64,000 bases of DNA from Microlunatus sp. Gsoil 973 (lineage in GTDB: Bacteria > Actinomycetota > Actinomycetes > Propionibacteriales > Propionibacteriaceae), in NCBI RefSeq assembly GCF_009707365.1, contig NZ_CP046122.1, positions 434,001-498,000 of the forward strand. Reading direction: 5' to 3'. The notes below the pieces were generated by a model. It was not told the DNA's origin. It saw only the letters and a program-made list of their open reading frames with translations, and made no database searches. The translations under genes were made by a program, and so were the position numbers. Numbering within the stretch: the stretch's first letter is position 1; every line of letters begins with the position of its first letter. Shown here piece after piece: positions 53,975 to 62,333 of this stretch.

Positions 53975-54196
53975 ATGACGAAAAGATCTGGGCCCAGCCG
54001 ACCACACCTGGCCACCAGCCCGTTCAAGCCTCAGCCCGAACCAGTTGTCGACCGGTTCGTCCTCGGCGACCGGGTCTCTCACGACACCTATGGTTTAGGG
54101 CGCGTCACCGGTGCTGAGGACAGCGCCGTGACCGTGGAGTTCGCGGCCCACAGGGTGCGCGTCGCCAGCCCGTACCGAAAGATGAAGAAACTCTGA
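53975..54196 (+). CDS. Small conserved protein with KOW/CarD-like core
   Basis: A 73-residue protein: VVDRFVLGDRVSHDTYGLGRVTGAEDSAVTVEFAAHRVRVASPYRKMKKL. The motif G-D-R-V-x-H-x-x-Y-G-x-G-R-V resembles the SH3-like RNA polymerase-binding module of CarD and similar KOW folds, and small proteins of this type are common in actinobacteria. ATG 53975 follows CATACT by seven bases: leaderless. A lone binding module of unknown role. Confidence 0.65.
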   Translation: MTKRSGPSRPHLATSPFKPQPEPVVDRFVLGDRVSHDTYGLGRVTGAEDSAVTVEFAAHRVRVASPYRKMKKL

Positions 54197-54263
54197 CGGT
54201 GCGCCGACGAGCCTTCAATGTGGCTCGCCGACGCACTACTTCGTCGATGGGATTGCCGAGAGG

Positions 54264-55157
54264 CTACGACGCGCAGGTCACGCGGAGGAAGTACGTGGCC
54301 TCGTGTACGACATCCTTGGAGACGGTCACGCTGACGGTGACAGCTCCCTTGTTCGGACGATAATTCTTGCCGTCCGGTCCGAGGACGCTGGCGATGGTGC
54401 AGCCCGGCTGATCGGTGATCGCGATCTTATGGGTGCCGGGTTCGGTGGCCTCGACGTGGGCCTCATGGAACGCCAGAATGCTCGGGTTGTATTCGGAGTA
54501 CTTGGCGTTGGATGCGCCAAGCGTGTCAGTCCAGATCACGCCCAGGCCATCGATGTAACCGCTGATGCCCGGCTTGGAGAACGTCGTGTCGATCTCCACC
54601 GGCACGTTGTTCTTGACCTTGAAATTGTCTGTCTTGCTGTATCGCGGCACGAAGCAGTGCTTGTTGCCGGCCGCTTTGCAATCCAGCTGATCTGTCGGCG
54701 TTACCCACACCTTGTAGACACCGCCCGGGTTGGGCGTGTCGTTGTACGGGAACAGCTGGACCGTGATTCCAAAATCCTCGCCATCGGTGCCGGTGCTGTG
54801 CGCGCAGGATCCTGCTGCGCTCACGTTCTGGATCACTCCGCTGGCGTCAACGGTGAACTGCCGGCAGCTGATGTCGTCAGTTGACAGCAGGGTCTTGCCC
54901 GATGGGTCGGTGACCTGGAAGGTGTAGGTGCCTGCCGGTAGCCCGGCCGCATCGTCGGGGGCGTTGATGCCGGGTCCCCCGTTGAGGTAGACGTCATCCT
55001 TGGCGCCGTACTGGTTGAGGTTGACCGGGACACCGCTGACGTCCGAGGTGAAGATCGCCCCGGACAAGCGTGGTCCCGGTGGGTCCGCCTTCGCTGTGCC
55101 GGCGAAGGCGAAGAGGCACGCGACAGCCGTCGCGAGCATGGCAATGGATCTGCGCAT
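54264..55157 (-). CDS. Secreted beta-rich protein, uncharacterised
   Basis: A 297-residue exported protein. The ATG at 55157 has AGGGGA just before it; the signal peptide MRRSIAMLATAVACLFAFAG ends at TAKADPPGP. The mature chain contains beta-sheet segments (LPAGTYTFQVTDPSGKTLLS, VYKVWVTPTDQLDCKAAGNKHCFVPR, GTHKIAITDQPGCTIASVLG) resembling Ig-like or surface-adhesion folds, with Cys pairs suited to disulfides. No membrane anchor or enzyme motif. It is convergent with the small KOW-like gene. Confidence 0.65.
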   Translation of the reverse strand: MRRSIAMLATAVACLFAFAGTAKADPPGPRLSGAIFTSDVSGVPVNLNQYGAKDDVYLNGGPGINAPDDAAGLPAGTYTFQVTDPSGKTLLSTDDISCRQFTVDASGVIQNVSAAGSCAHSTGTDGEDFGITVQLFPYNDTPNPGGVYKVWVTPTDQLDCKAAGNKHCFVPRYSKTDNFKVKNNVPVEIDTTFSKPGISGYIDGLGVIWTDTLGASNAKYSEYNPSILAFHEAHVEATEPGTHKIAITDQPGCTIASVLGPDGKNYRPNKGAVTVSVTVSKDVVHEATYFLRVTCAS

Positions 55158-55594
55158 GGTTCCCCTATGGGTCACGGGTGATGTGACGAGGAACGAGACG
55201 GGGCGCCCAGGGAACTCGTCCCTGCTCTGAGCGGGAACTTAGTCCTGCCGTCGTGCCCCCGTGGCGTATTTACCAATCCGTGACCTATTGCACCGGTCGG
55301 CCGCATTCGCTCCGAGTCCAGACAATTTGCTGAAGGCCTTCGCAGGGAGATGCGCCATGACATTTGGGTGGCGATGTATTGCTGACACCGGCTGGCATCG
55401 GCGTGGAGCCATCCTACTCCGGGGTCGATGTCAAGTTCCTGTGTCACATTCCTGAGGCATCCCCACGAACGGGGAACGCGGCCGCGCCGACTGACCTAGC
55501 ATGGACACGTCCAGGAACGGGTCGTCGAAGCGCTTTGGGGGAGGCGCGCGACCGGATGATCTTGCGGGATCTCTTTCCTGGTAGGGGGAACATC
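55158..55594. other. Intergenic region between two exported-protein genes
   Basis: 437 bp between divergent genes with no recognisable coding segment; it should hold both promoters. A short inverted repeat, CAGGGA/TCCCTG, lies near 55207-55223. Otherwise I see nothing definite. Confidence 0.4.
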
Positions 55595-55831
55595 ATGAGG
55601 AGAGTTCTGTCGGTAGTAGCCGCTGCGATCTTGATCGGTCTCGTCGGGCTGACACCGGCCTACGCCGCTCCGGCCAACTGGGGACAAGAAGTGAAGGCGT
55701 GCAACTCCAGTGATTGCTATCCACTGGACACGTCCCGGGGAGGTTATGTCCGCGTCCAAGCGGCGGACGAGCAAGGTCCCGGATACGCGTGGGAGATTCA
55801 CAACCTGGCACATCCAGGCAATTCCCACTGA
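55595..55831 (+). CDS. Small secreted protein, uncharacterised
   Basis: A 78-residue protein: GTAGGGGGA upstream gives a strong ribosome site. Signal peptide MRRVLSVVAAAILIGLVG ends TPAYA-APAN. The mature part of about 53 residues has one Cys pair (CNSSDC) and many Gly/Asp/Tyr (GGYVRVQAADEQGPGYAWEIHNLAH). No family recognised. It is followed after 23 bases by the propeller gene on the same strand, so they may be co-expressed. Confidence 0.6.
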   Translation: MRRVLSVVAAAILIGLVGLTPAYAAPANWGQEVKACNSSDCYPLDTSRGGYVRVQAADEQGPGYAWEIHNLAHPGNSH

Positions 55832-55854
55832 CGCAGGGGTCGAAGTCGACGGTC

Positions 55855-57134
55855 ATGATTCGGATGCGGAAGTCCGTGCTGCGCGGAATTGCGGCCGCCG
55901 GGGTTGCGGCCGCGATCGCCGTGACCGGTGTCGGGACGGCCGACGCCTCGCCGGCCATCGGACGGGTGGTGTCGGCCAACCCGGCGAACTACACGCCGAA
56001 CATCAAGAACGGAGCCGCGTACAAAGCTGCAGAAGCCAACGGCATGCTCTACGTGGGCGGCTCGTTCACCTCGGTCACCGCAGCGACCGGTACGGCGCCG
56101 GCCGGCACGTTCAGCCGCAGCAGGATTCTGGCTTTCGATGCAGCGACCGGGGCGATCTCGCGGTCATTCGCACCGAAGGTCAACGGGGACGTCTGGGCGA
56201 TCGTGCCGAGCGGTAAGTGGCTCTACATCGGCGGATCGTTCACCGCCGTGAACGGCGTCGCCCGGCGGGGGTGGCCAAGATCAACGCGACGACCGGTGCG
56301 GTGGACAGGGCGTTCAATGCCCGGCTCACCAAGGGGCAGGTCACAGACGCTGCGATCGTGAAGGGCCGGTTGATCATCTCCGGCACCTTCCCGAAGAAGA
56401 TCAAGTCGATCCGCCGCGTCACGGGCGCAGGGACCAAGTACCTCCGGATCACGGTGAGGGGCAGCGTCGCGTGGAACGCCGGTCCGGTTGAGGTGTACCG
56501 GTTCGCCGTCAACTCGGCCGGCACTCGACTGGTCGGTGTGGGGAACTTCAGCAAAGTCGGCGGCGCGACCCACTACCGCGCCTTCATGCTCAACCTTGGA
56601 CCGACAGCAGCCAGGGTGAGTGCCTGGCGCTACGCACCCTTGAAACGGATGTGCTCGGCGTCCGAGCTTCCCGACTACATGCGCGATGTCGACTTCTCCC
56701 CGGACGGGAGATACTTCGTGTTCGCCTCGACCGGGTATGTGCCGAAGTCGGGTCAGATCGGCAAGACACTGTGCGATGCCGCCGCCCGGTTCGAGACCGC
56801 GAAGCTGTCTCCGCGCCGGCCGACCTGGATCAACTACACCGGCGGCGACACGCTCCACTCGGTGGCGGTCACCGACCGTGCCGTCTACGTGCAGGGACAC
56901 AACCGCTGGCTGAACAACCCGCACGGGAAGGACACCGCGGGTAAAGGTGCAGTGAGGCGACCGGGCATCGGCGCGATCAACCCGAAAACCGGCCGTGCGC
57001 TGCCCTGGAATCCGACCAAGAACAGGGGTGTCGGGGGCAAGGACCTGCTCGTAACATCACGTGGCCTGTGGGTCGCCAGCGACACCACGCACATCGGTGG
57101 CGAGGTTCACAAACGGATCGCGCTGATGCCCTGA
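55855..57134 (+). pseudogene. Secreted beta-propeller protein, frameshifted in a G run
   Basis: A signal peptide (VLRGIAAAGVAAAIAVTGVGTADASPA) and propeller blades (ANGMLYVGGSFTSVTAATG, SGKWLYIGGSFTAVNGVARRG) run from ATG 55855 to 56271, then the frame is lost at five G (56267-56271). The other frame continues as VAKINATTGAVDRAFNARL and further blades (LIISGTFPKKIKSI, VDFSPDGRYFVFASTGYVP, AVYVQGHNRWLNNP) to 57134. One more G would rejoin them into a protein of about 425 residues. Repeated GGSF and TTGAVDRAF elements resemble secreted PKD/propeller-type proteins of actinobacteria. Role unknown. Confidence 0.75.
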
Positions 57135-57184
57135 CCGGCCGCGGACCACCGCGAACCGCGGGACAACCCCCCTGGACATCACAT

Positions 57185-57691
57185 CTAGAGCTTGTATCCG
57201 ATGGTGCGCAGGAGTTGGTGACGGTCGGCGACATCGGACTCGGTCTCGACCCCGAGCGGCGGCTCGCCGTCGATCACTCCGGCAACGCCGCGGCCCCGGT
57301 CGCTGACCGCGACCAGGATCTGCAGGGGATTGGCGGTTGCACAGAAGATCGTGCACACCTCAGGCACCTGCTTGACCTGGTTGAGAACGTTGACCGGGAA
57401 GCCCTGGCGAAGCATGATCACGAAGACGTGGCCGGCAGCGATCCGGGTTGCTGCCGCGATGGCGAGATTGATCAAGTCGTCGTCGTTGCCCGACCTGCGG
57501 ATCAGCCGCGGTCCGGAGGCCTCGCAGAACGCGATACCGAACAAGAGCTGCGAAGCCACGCCGACCAGAGCCTCATGCAGATCCTCGACTGTCTTGATGA
57601 AGTGCGACTGTCCCACGATGACGTTGACGTCGTCGGGCTTCTCGAGCGTGACCAGGTCCCATTCCACGCTCTCAGGGTTGCCGGGCCGCAA
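57185..57691 (-). CDS. Adenosine-specific kinase (PF04008-like)
   Basis: A 168-residue protein matching the adenosine-specific kinase family: VEWDLVTLEKPDDVNVIVGQSHFIKTVEDLHEALVG, FGIAFCEASGPRLIRRSGNDDDLINLAI, VNVLNQVKQVPEVCTIFCATANPLQILVA and GRGVAGVIDGEPP. The start is uncertain: TTG 57691 gives eight extra residues before a GTG at 57667 that begins VEWDLV. It follows the FMN reductase gene by 21 bp on the same strand, so may be in its operon, but its link to flavin chemistry is unclear. Confidence 0.85.
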   Translation of the reverse strand: MRPGNPESVEWDLVTLEKPDDVNVIVGQSHFIKTVEDLHEALVGVASQLLFGIAFCEASGPRLIRRSGNDDDLINLAIAAATRIAAGHVFVIMLRQGFPVNVLNQVKQVPEVCTIFCATANPLQILVAVSDRGRGVAGVIDGEPPLGVETESDVADRHQLLRTIGYKL

Positions 57692-57712
57692 TGGCGGGTC
57701 CAGGGCCCAAGG

Positions 57713-58357
57713 TCACCTGGCGCCGGTGCCGCAACACTTCGAGCGGAGCAGGTCGGCCACATCCGTGAGCGCCACCTCGATCCGTCCGTACACCCGCGGG
57801 TTGAGCAGCACCTTGCCGTCGAAGTCGCCGGCGGAGGCGAACACCGCGACCGGGATGGTCAGCGCCTGGAAGAAGCCGAAGAGCGGACGCAGCGCGTGTT
57901 CCAAAACCAGTGCATGGTGATCGCCGCCGCCGGTCGCTGCCAGCAGTACGGGCTTGTTGGCCAGCGCGTACTGGTCGACGAGATCGAAGAAATGCTTGAA
58001 CATTCCCGGATAGGAGCCGCGGTACACCGGCACGGCCGCAATCAGCAGATCGGCGTGTTCGGCACGCTGCAGCGTCGCCTCGAGTTCGGCGTCGGTGTCC
58101 TCACGGTCGGTGGTCAGTCCGAAGGACGCGCCGAGCCGGTAGACATCGATCCGCTCAACGGTGATCGGCAGCAGCGTCGACAGCGTTTGAAGGATGACGT
58201 TGACCAGTCCCATCGTCTTCGACTTCTCGTGGGGACTGCCGTTGATCACCACGACACGCAGTGAAGCGCCCGCAGCGGCATCAGTCGCAGTGGCATCAGA
58301 TGCGGTGGTCTTGTCCGCCGCCGTAGCGGCAGCCCGTTCGGTTGACGCGGTGGTCAT
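57713..58357 (-). CDS. NADPH-dependent FMN reductase
   Basis: A 214-residue flavodoxin-fold reductase. After a 30-residue Ala/Thr-rich N-terminal tail comes VVVINGSPHEKSKTMGLVN (phosphate loop), then VPVYRGSYPGMFKHFFDLVDQYALANKPVLLAATGGG, as in SsuE/MsuE. Its ATG overlaps the stop of the LLM oxidoreductase (ATGA). It should supply reduced FMN to that enzyme, together forming a two-component monooxygenase. Confidence 0.88.
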   Translation of the reverse strand: MTTASTERAAATAADKTTASDATATDAAAGASLRVVVINGSPHEKSKTMGLVNVILQTLSTLLPITVERIDVYRLGASFGLTTDREDTDAELEATLQRAEHADLLIAAVPVYRGSYPGMFKHFFDLVDQYALANKPVLLAATGGGDHHALVLEHALRPLFGFFQALTIPVAVFASAGDFDGKVLLNPRVYGRIEVALTDVADLLRSKCCGTGAR

Positions 58358-59415
58358 GCCGACACCATCGTCCGCGCCCCGATCTCGCGGCGCACCACCG
58401 GTGCGACCTCGGTGCCGAGCCGTTCGATCGCCTCGAGATGCTGCTGCTGAGCCATGCCACCGAAGCCCATCTGGATGATCGCTCGGTTCAGGCCGTACAG
58501 CTGGTGATAGCCGAGCAACTTGTCGATCACCTCCTGCGGGCTGCCGACGATCAAGCCGGCTGCCGCAGAGGCCTGGGCGTCGAACGCGGCACGCGGCAGC
58601 AGGAATCCCTTGCCCCGTTGATGGTTGTTGTCCATCATGCCCTGCGCGAAGGACGGGTACATGACGTCGCGGGCCTGTTGACTCGTACTGCCGACGTAGC
58701 CGTGCACGTTGATGCTGATCGGCATCGTCCCGGCGTCGTGGCCGGCCTGGGCGGCGGCCGCCCGGTACAGCTCGACCGTCTCCTGATGGAACGTCATCGG
58801 CCCGAGCAGCAGCGCCAGCGCCATCGGCAGGCCGAGTCGGCCGGTGCTGATCGCCGAGGCCGGTGACCCGCCGACACCGACCCAGATCGGAATGGTGCTG
58901 CCGACGGCGCGTGGCGCGATGTCGGCATCGGTCAGCGGGGGGCGGAAGCGCCCGGACCAGGTCAGCGGGTTCTGCTCCCTGATCTTGAGCAGCAGATCGA
59001 GCTTCTCGCGGAACAGCTCGGAGTAGTCGGCCAGGTCATAGCCGAACAGTGGGAACGATTCGGTGTACGAGCCGCGTCCGGCGATGATCTCGGCACGGCC
59101 GGCAGAGAGCAGGTCGATGGTCGCGAACTGCTCCCAGACCCGCACCGGGTCCTCTGAGCTGAGCACCGTGACCGAGCTGGTGAGCCGGATGGTCCGAGTC
59201 GCCTGCGCCGCCGCCGCGAGCAGGACCGCCGGCGCCGATCCGACGAAGTCGCTTCGGTGATGTTCGCCGACTCCAAACACATCCAATCCGACCTCGTCGG
59301 CGAGCTTCGCCTGCTCGATCGAGTCCGCCACCCGCCGGCGCGGCGACGGCAGATCACCGCTGATCGGGTCCCTGGCAACCTCTCCGAAGGTCATGATGCC
59401 GATCTCGAACGACAT
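58354..59415 (-). CDS. LLM-class flavin-dependent monooxygenase
   Basis: A 353-residue luciferase-like TIM-barrel oxidoreductase. ATG 59415 has AAGGAA before it. The barrel begins FEIGIMTFGEVARDP; GEHHRSDFVGSAPAVLLAAAAQATRTIRL is the classic luciferase motif; IIAGRGSYTESFPLFGYDLADY and IPIWVGVGGSPASAISTGRLGLP are near the FMN site. The FMN reductase next to it would feed it, and the divergent MarR probably regulates both. It may oxidise an organosulfur or aromatic compound; the substrate is unknown. Confidence 0.88.
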   Translation of the reverse strand: MSFEIGIMTFGEVARDPISGDLPSPRRRVADSIEQAKLADEVGLDVFGVGEHHRSDFVGSAPAVLLAAAAQATRTIRLTSSVTVLSSEDPVRVWEQFATIDLLSAGRAEIIAGRGSYTESFPLFGYDLADYSELFREKLDLLLKIREQNPLTWSGRFRPPLTDADIAPRAVGSTIPIWVGVGGSPASAISTGRLGLPMALALLLGPMTFHQETVELYRAAAAQAGHDAGTMPISINVHGYVGSTSQQARDVMYPSFAQGMMDNNHQRGKGFLLPRAAFDAQASAAAGLIVGSPQEVIDKLLGYHQLYGLNRAIIQMGFGGMAQQQHLEAIERLGTEVAPVVRREIGARTMVSA

Positions 59416-59466
59416 GGGAATTCCTTTCCGGGTGCCGGCCGCCCGGTGCGGCCGCCACTCGCAGTA

Positions 59467-59486
59467 ATCTGCTTGCACAAGCAAAT
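59467..59486. promoter_or_regulatory. MarR-type operator between the LLM gene and marR
   Basis: ATCTGCTTG (59467-59475) and CAAGCAAAT (59478-59486) form 9-base arms with one mismatch around two bases. This size and TTG/CAA pattern fits MarR binding. It lies between the LLM start (59415) and the MarR start (59537). Confidence 0.65.
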
Positions 59487-59536
59487 ATTCCCCTATTCGG
59501 GACGATCCGGTCCCGGGTCGGCTACCGTTGGCGATC

Positions 59537-59980
59537 GTGGCGACGGAGAAGCTGGGGGAGCTCGAGGATCGCGCCTGGCGCGGCTTCCTGTACACCCACG
59601 ATCGGATCTGGCGCGAAGTGGAGGCGAACCTGGCTTCGCTGAACGTGTCGATGGCCGAGTACAGCGTGCTGGCACTGCTCGGGGAGGCCGGCCGTGGCGG
59701 GATGCGTATGTCCGAACTCGCCCAGCGACGAGTGATGTCGATCGGCGGATTCTCCCGGCTCGCGGACCGGCTCGAACGTCGTGGACTGATCCAACGACAG
59801 CGCGCGGCAGATGACGGCCGCGGTTACACCGTGGTGCTGACGACGCAGGGCCGGGCGCTCCTCCGCAAGGCCTGGCGGCAACAGCACAGCGATCTGCGGC
59901 GGCTGTTCTTCGACCGACTCGACGACGACGATCTCCGGCACCTCGCCGAGATCTGGGCGCGTCTCGAGCCCGGGAGCTGA
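59537..59980 (+). CDS. MarR-family transcriptional regulator
   Basis: A 147-residue winged-helix regulator: LNVSMAEYSVLALLGEAGRGGMRMSELAQRRVMSIGGFSRLADRLERRGLIQRQRAADDGRGYTVVLTTQGRALL. TACCGT (59522-59527) is nine bases before the GTG 59537, which I prefer to the TTG at 59528. It is divergent from the LLM/FMN reductase genes and probably represses them through the palindrome at 59467. Confidence 0.85.
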   Translation: MATEKLGELEDRAWRGFLYTHDRIWREVEANLASLNVSMAEYSVLALLGEAGRGGMRMSELAQRRVMSIGGFSRLADRLERRGLIQRQRAADDGRGYTVVLTTQGRALLRKAWRQQHSDLRRLFFDRLDDDDLRHLAEIWARLEPGS

Positions 59981-60203
59981 CCGGTCCCGAGCTGCCTCAA
60001 CGACGAACGGCCCGGCAGATTCGGGTCCAAGGACCCTGCGCATCCGGCGCCCGGTTCCCGTTGGATGAGAACTGGGGTCCGGGGACCATCTCGCGACTCC
60101 TATCACCTGATCCGGCCGACCGCCGGCACAGGGAGAACACCCTGCAGGTTTGCGCCCCGGACCCAGGCGGAACCTCATCGATACCGCACTTCTAGGTCTG
60201 CCA

Positions 60204-60656
60204 ATGACTGCACACAGCGACATCATGATTCCACTGGACGCCGGTCAGTGCCGTGCGTTCCTCGCCGCCGGGTCGACGGGTCGGGTTGGTTGGTCATCGC
60301 CCTCGGGCCACGTCGTGGCGCCGGTCCACTACATCTTCCTCGATCCGGTCATCGATCTGCAGCCCGTGCCGCACGACGCCCTTGCCGACCTGGCCCGGCC
60401 CACCCAGGTCGCCTTCCAGGTCGACAACCTGGATTGCGACGGCGGCGAGGCGCTGATCGTGCTGATCCGCGGGAGGTCACATCCGGCAGCCCAGCCGCAA
60501 CCGTCGGCGGTCGCGGACGACGGGAATCCGTTCGTCGACGTCGGCTGGTTCCCGATCGAGATCGAGATCGACGCGATCACCGGTCACCTGATCATCAAAG
60601 AGCTCGGTCTCCCGCCGCTCGCCGTCCATTCGCCGATGATCATGCCCGGTCGCTAG
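60204..60656 (+). CDS. Pyridoxamine 5'-phosphate oxidase-family protein
   Basis: A 150-residue split-barrel flavoprotein-like protein: IPLDAGQCRAFLAAGSTGRVGWSSPSGHVVAPVHYIFLDPV, then TQVAFQVDNLD and GWFPIEIEIDAITGH. The GRVGW motif and following strand are typical for PPOX-like proteins. ATG 60204 is chosen because MTAHSD starts a normal N-terminus; an earlier in-frame start at 60150 lacks a ribosome site. The 223-bp gap before it shows no gene. The stop overlaps that of the convergent TRIC gene. Confidence 0.7.
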   Translation: MTAHSDIMIPLDAGQCRAFLAAGSTGRVGWSSPSGHVVAPVHYIFLDPVIDLQPVPHDALADLARPTQVAFQVDNLDCDGGEALIVLIRGRSHPAAQPQPSAVADDGNPFVDVGWFPIEIEIDAITGHLIIKELGLPPLAVHSPMIMPGR

Positions 60657-61279
60657 CGACCCGCCGACGGCAGCCTGATGCCGTACCTGACGCCGAGAAG
60701 TCGAACGATCACGCAGACCAGCGCGCCGAGGGTCGGGAACAGCGGGCTGGTACTGCCGATCTCATGCCCCAGCACCAGGACTGCGGCGCCCAACATGGCC
60801 GGGACCGCGTACAGGCCCTCGCGCAGGACGGTCGGCACCTCACGCAGCAGCAGGTCCCGCACCATACCGCCGCCGATGCCGGTGATCATCCCCAGCAGTA
60901 CGGCCTGGACCGGACCCAGCCCGGATTGCAGGGCCTTGGTTGCGCCGGTGACCGCGAACAGGCTGAGGCCGAAGGCGTCGAAGACCATCACGCCACGCTC
61001 GACCCGCAACAGAACCGATCCGGCCAGGAAGCAGACCAGGCCGGCGATGCCGGCGGCCGCCAGGTAGCGCCAGTCGCGGAAGGTGGCGGGAGGAACACCG
61101 ATCAGCAGGTCGCGGATGACACCGCCTGCCAACGCGACGACCCCGGCAAGCACCACGACGCCGAGGAGATCGAGCCGGGCACGGACGGCCGCCAGCCCGC
61201 CACTGAGTCCGAAGACGAACGTTCCGACCAGGTTCAGGCCCAGGATGAGGCGCGGATCGAAGCCGACCGGGACATCCAC
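60653..61279 (-). CDS. TRIC-type cation channel family (UPF0126) membrane protein
   Basis: A 208-residue membrane protein with about seven spans, made of two repeats: LNLVGTFVFGLSGGLAAVRARLDLLGVVVLAGVVALAGGVIRDLLIG and FGLSLFAVTGATKALQSGLGPVQAVLLGMITGIGGGMVRDLLLR. The GGxxRD motif in each repeat is typical of TRIC channels (potassium). GTG start 61279 follows TACATT (61286-61291) by six bases. The much longer open frame upstream is not coding. Confidence 0.88.
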   Translation of the reverse strand: MDVPVGFDPRLILGLNLVGTFVFGLSGGLAAVRARLDLLGVVVLAGVVALAGGVIRDLLIGVPPATFRDWRYLAAAGIAGLVCFLAGSVLLRVERGVMVFDAFGLSLFAVTGATKALQSGLGPVQAVLLGMITGIGGGMVRDLLLREVPTVLREGLYAVPAMLGAAVLVLGHEIGSTSPLFPTLGALVCVIVRLLGVRYGIRLPSAGR

Positions 61280-61397
61280 GCCAGCAATGTACCGTCCGCG
61301 GCACGGCTGCGGCCCGGTCGAACCGATGTCAGGATCAGATAGTGATCGGTCAGCCTCGCTCATTGCCGAGCGTGGGCCGGGATGACACGGTTGGTCC

Positions 61398-62324
61398 ATG
61401 ATCGAAACTGCGACGACGCGCGTGCCACTGTTCGACCGGGCCGACGAGGACTTCGTCGAGCACTTCGCCAGGGAGGGCTTCGCGCTGCTGCGCGACGCGT
61501 TGACGCCCGAGCAGGTCAAGGCCGTCAACGACGATGCGCTCAAGCTGTGTCGCGGTGATCTCGGCCAGATCAGCTTCCGGGGACCCGACGCCAGTGCCAT
61601 CCTGGCCCGCGAACAGGCGGTCGCCGCCGCCCGTGACGACGACGAGGCGGTGCTGCGGCAGTATCTTTGCATCCATTACCCGCACAAGGTGTCCCAGGCC
61701 AGCCTGGCGGCGCTGAAGGAACCGCGGATCGTGGACGCGCTGACCAAGGTCATCGGGCCGAACGTCAAGGCGATGCAGTCGATGCTGTTCATCAAGTCCG
61801 AGGGGAAGCCCGGCCAGGCGTGGCACCAGGACGAGTTCTTCATCCCCACCCGGGATCGCTCGCTGACCGCGGTCTGGGTCGCCCTGGACGATGCCACCAT
61901 CGAGAACGGCTGCCTGTGGGTGCTGCCCGGTTCGCACGCCCGCGGTGTGATCTATCCGGCCCGGGAGCAGGACGACCCGCGCTTCGACTGCAGCACCGAG
62001 GCGTACGACTTCCCCTACACGGATGAGGATTCCATCCCGGTGGAGATCCCGTCCGGCACGGCGGTGATCTTCAACGGCTACCTGCTGCATCGTTCGCTGC
62101 AGAACTCCGGTAAGCACGGCTACCGCCGGGCGCTGACCAATCACTACATGAGTGCGGAGTCGCTGCTGCCGTGGTTCGGGCCGCGGGAGGGCGAGCACAT
62201 GGGCATTGCCGACTACCGCGACATAATCATGGTCGCCGGTGAGGATCCGTACGCCTACAAGGGAACCGAGGACATCGCCCGGCCGTCGTCCCGGCCCGAC
62301 AAGGAGGGCGGCTGCGACCGTTGA
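61398..62324 (+). CDS. Phytanoyl-CoA dioxygenase (PhyH) family protein
   Basis: A 308-residue Fe(II)/2-oxoglutarate-dependent dioxygenase. The HxD motif is WHQDEFF, the distal His is in LLHRSLQNSG, and the 2-oxoglutarate Arg follows in GYRRAL. AREGFALLRDALTPEQVKAVNDDALKL is the family N-terminus. Likely hydroxylates a small molecule; the substrate is unknown. The stop is 9 bp from the convergent LacI gene. Confidence 0.85.
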   Translation: MIETATTRVPLFDRADEDFVEHFAREGFALLRDALTPEQVKAVNDDALKLCRGDLGQISFRGPDASAILAREQAVAAARDDDEAVLRQYLCIHYPHKVSQASLAALKEPRIVDALTKVIGPNVKAMQSMLFIKSEGKPGQAWHQDEFFIPTRDRSLTAVWVALDDATIENGCLWVLPGSHARGVIYPAREQDDPRFDCSTEAYDFPYTDEDSIPVEIPSGTAVIFNGYLLHRSLQNSGKHGYRRALTNHYMSAESLLPWFGPREGEHMGIADYRDIIMVAGEDPYAYKGTEDIARPSSRPDKEGGCDR

Positions 62325-62333
62325 TCAACGTCG

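Noticed and set aside
53353-54117. 254-residue plus-strand frame
   Set aside because: It has no coherent domain and crosses the regulator remnant in another frame.
51688-57200. A repeat of the tRNA 3' end as an attachment site
   Set aside because: I did not find a second copy of GGGTTCGAGCCCCACCCG in the region, and no integrase is present.
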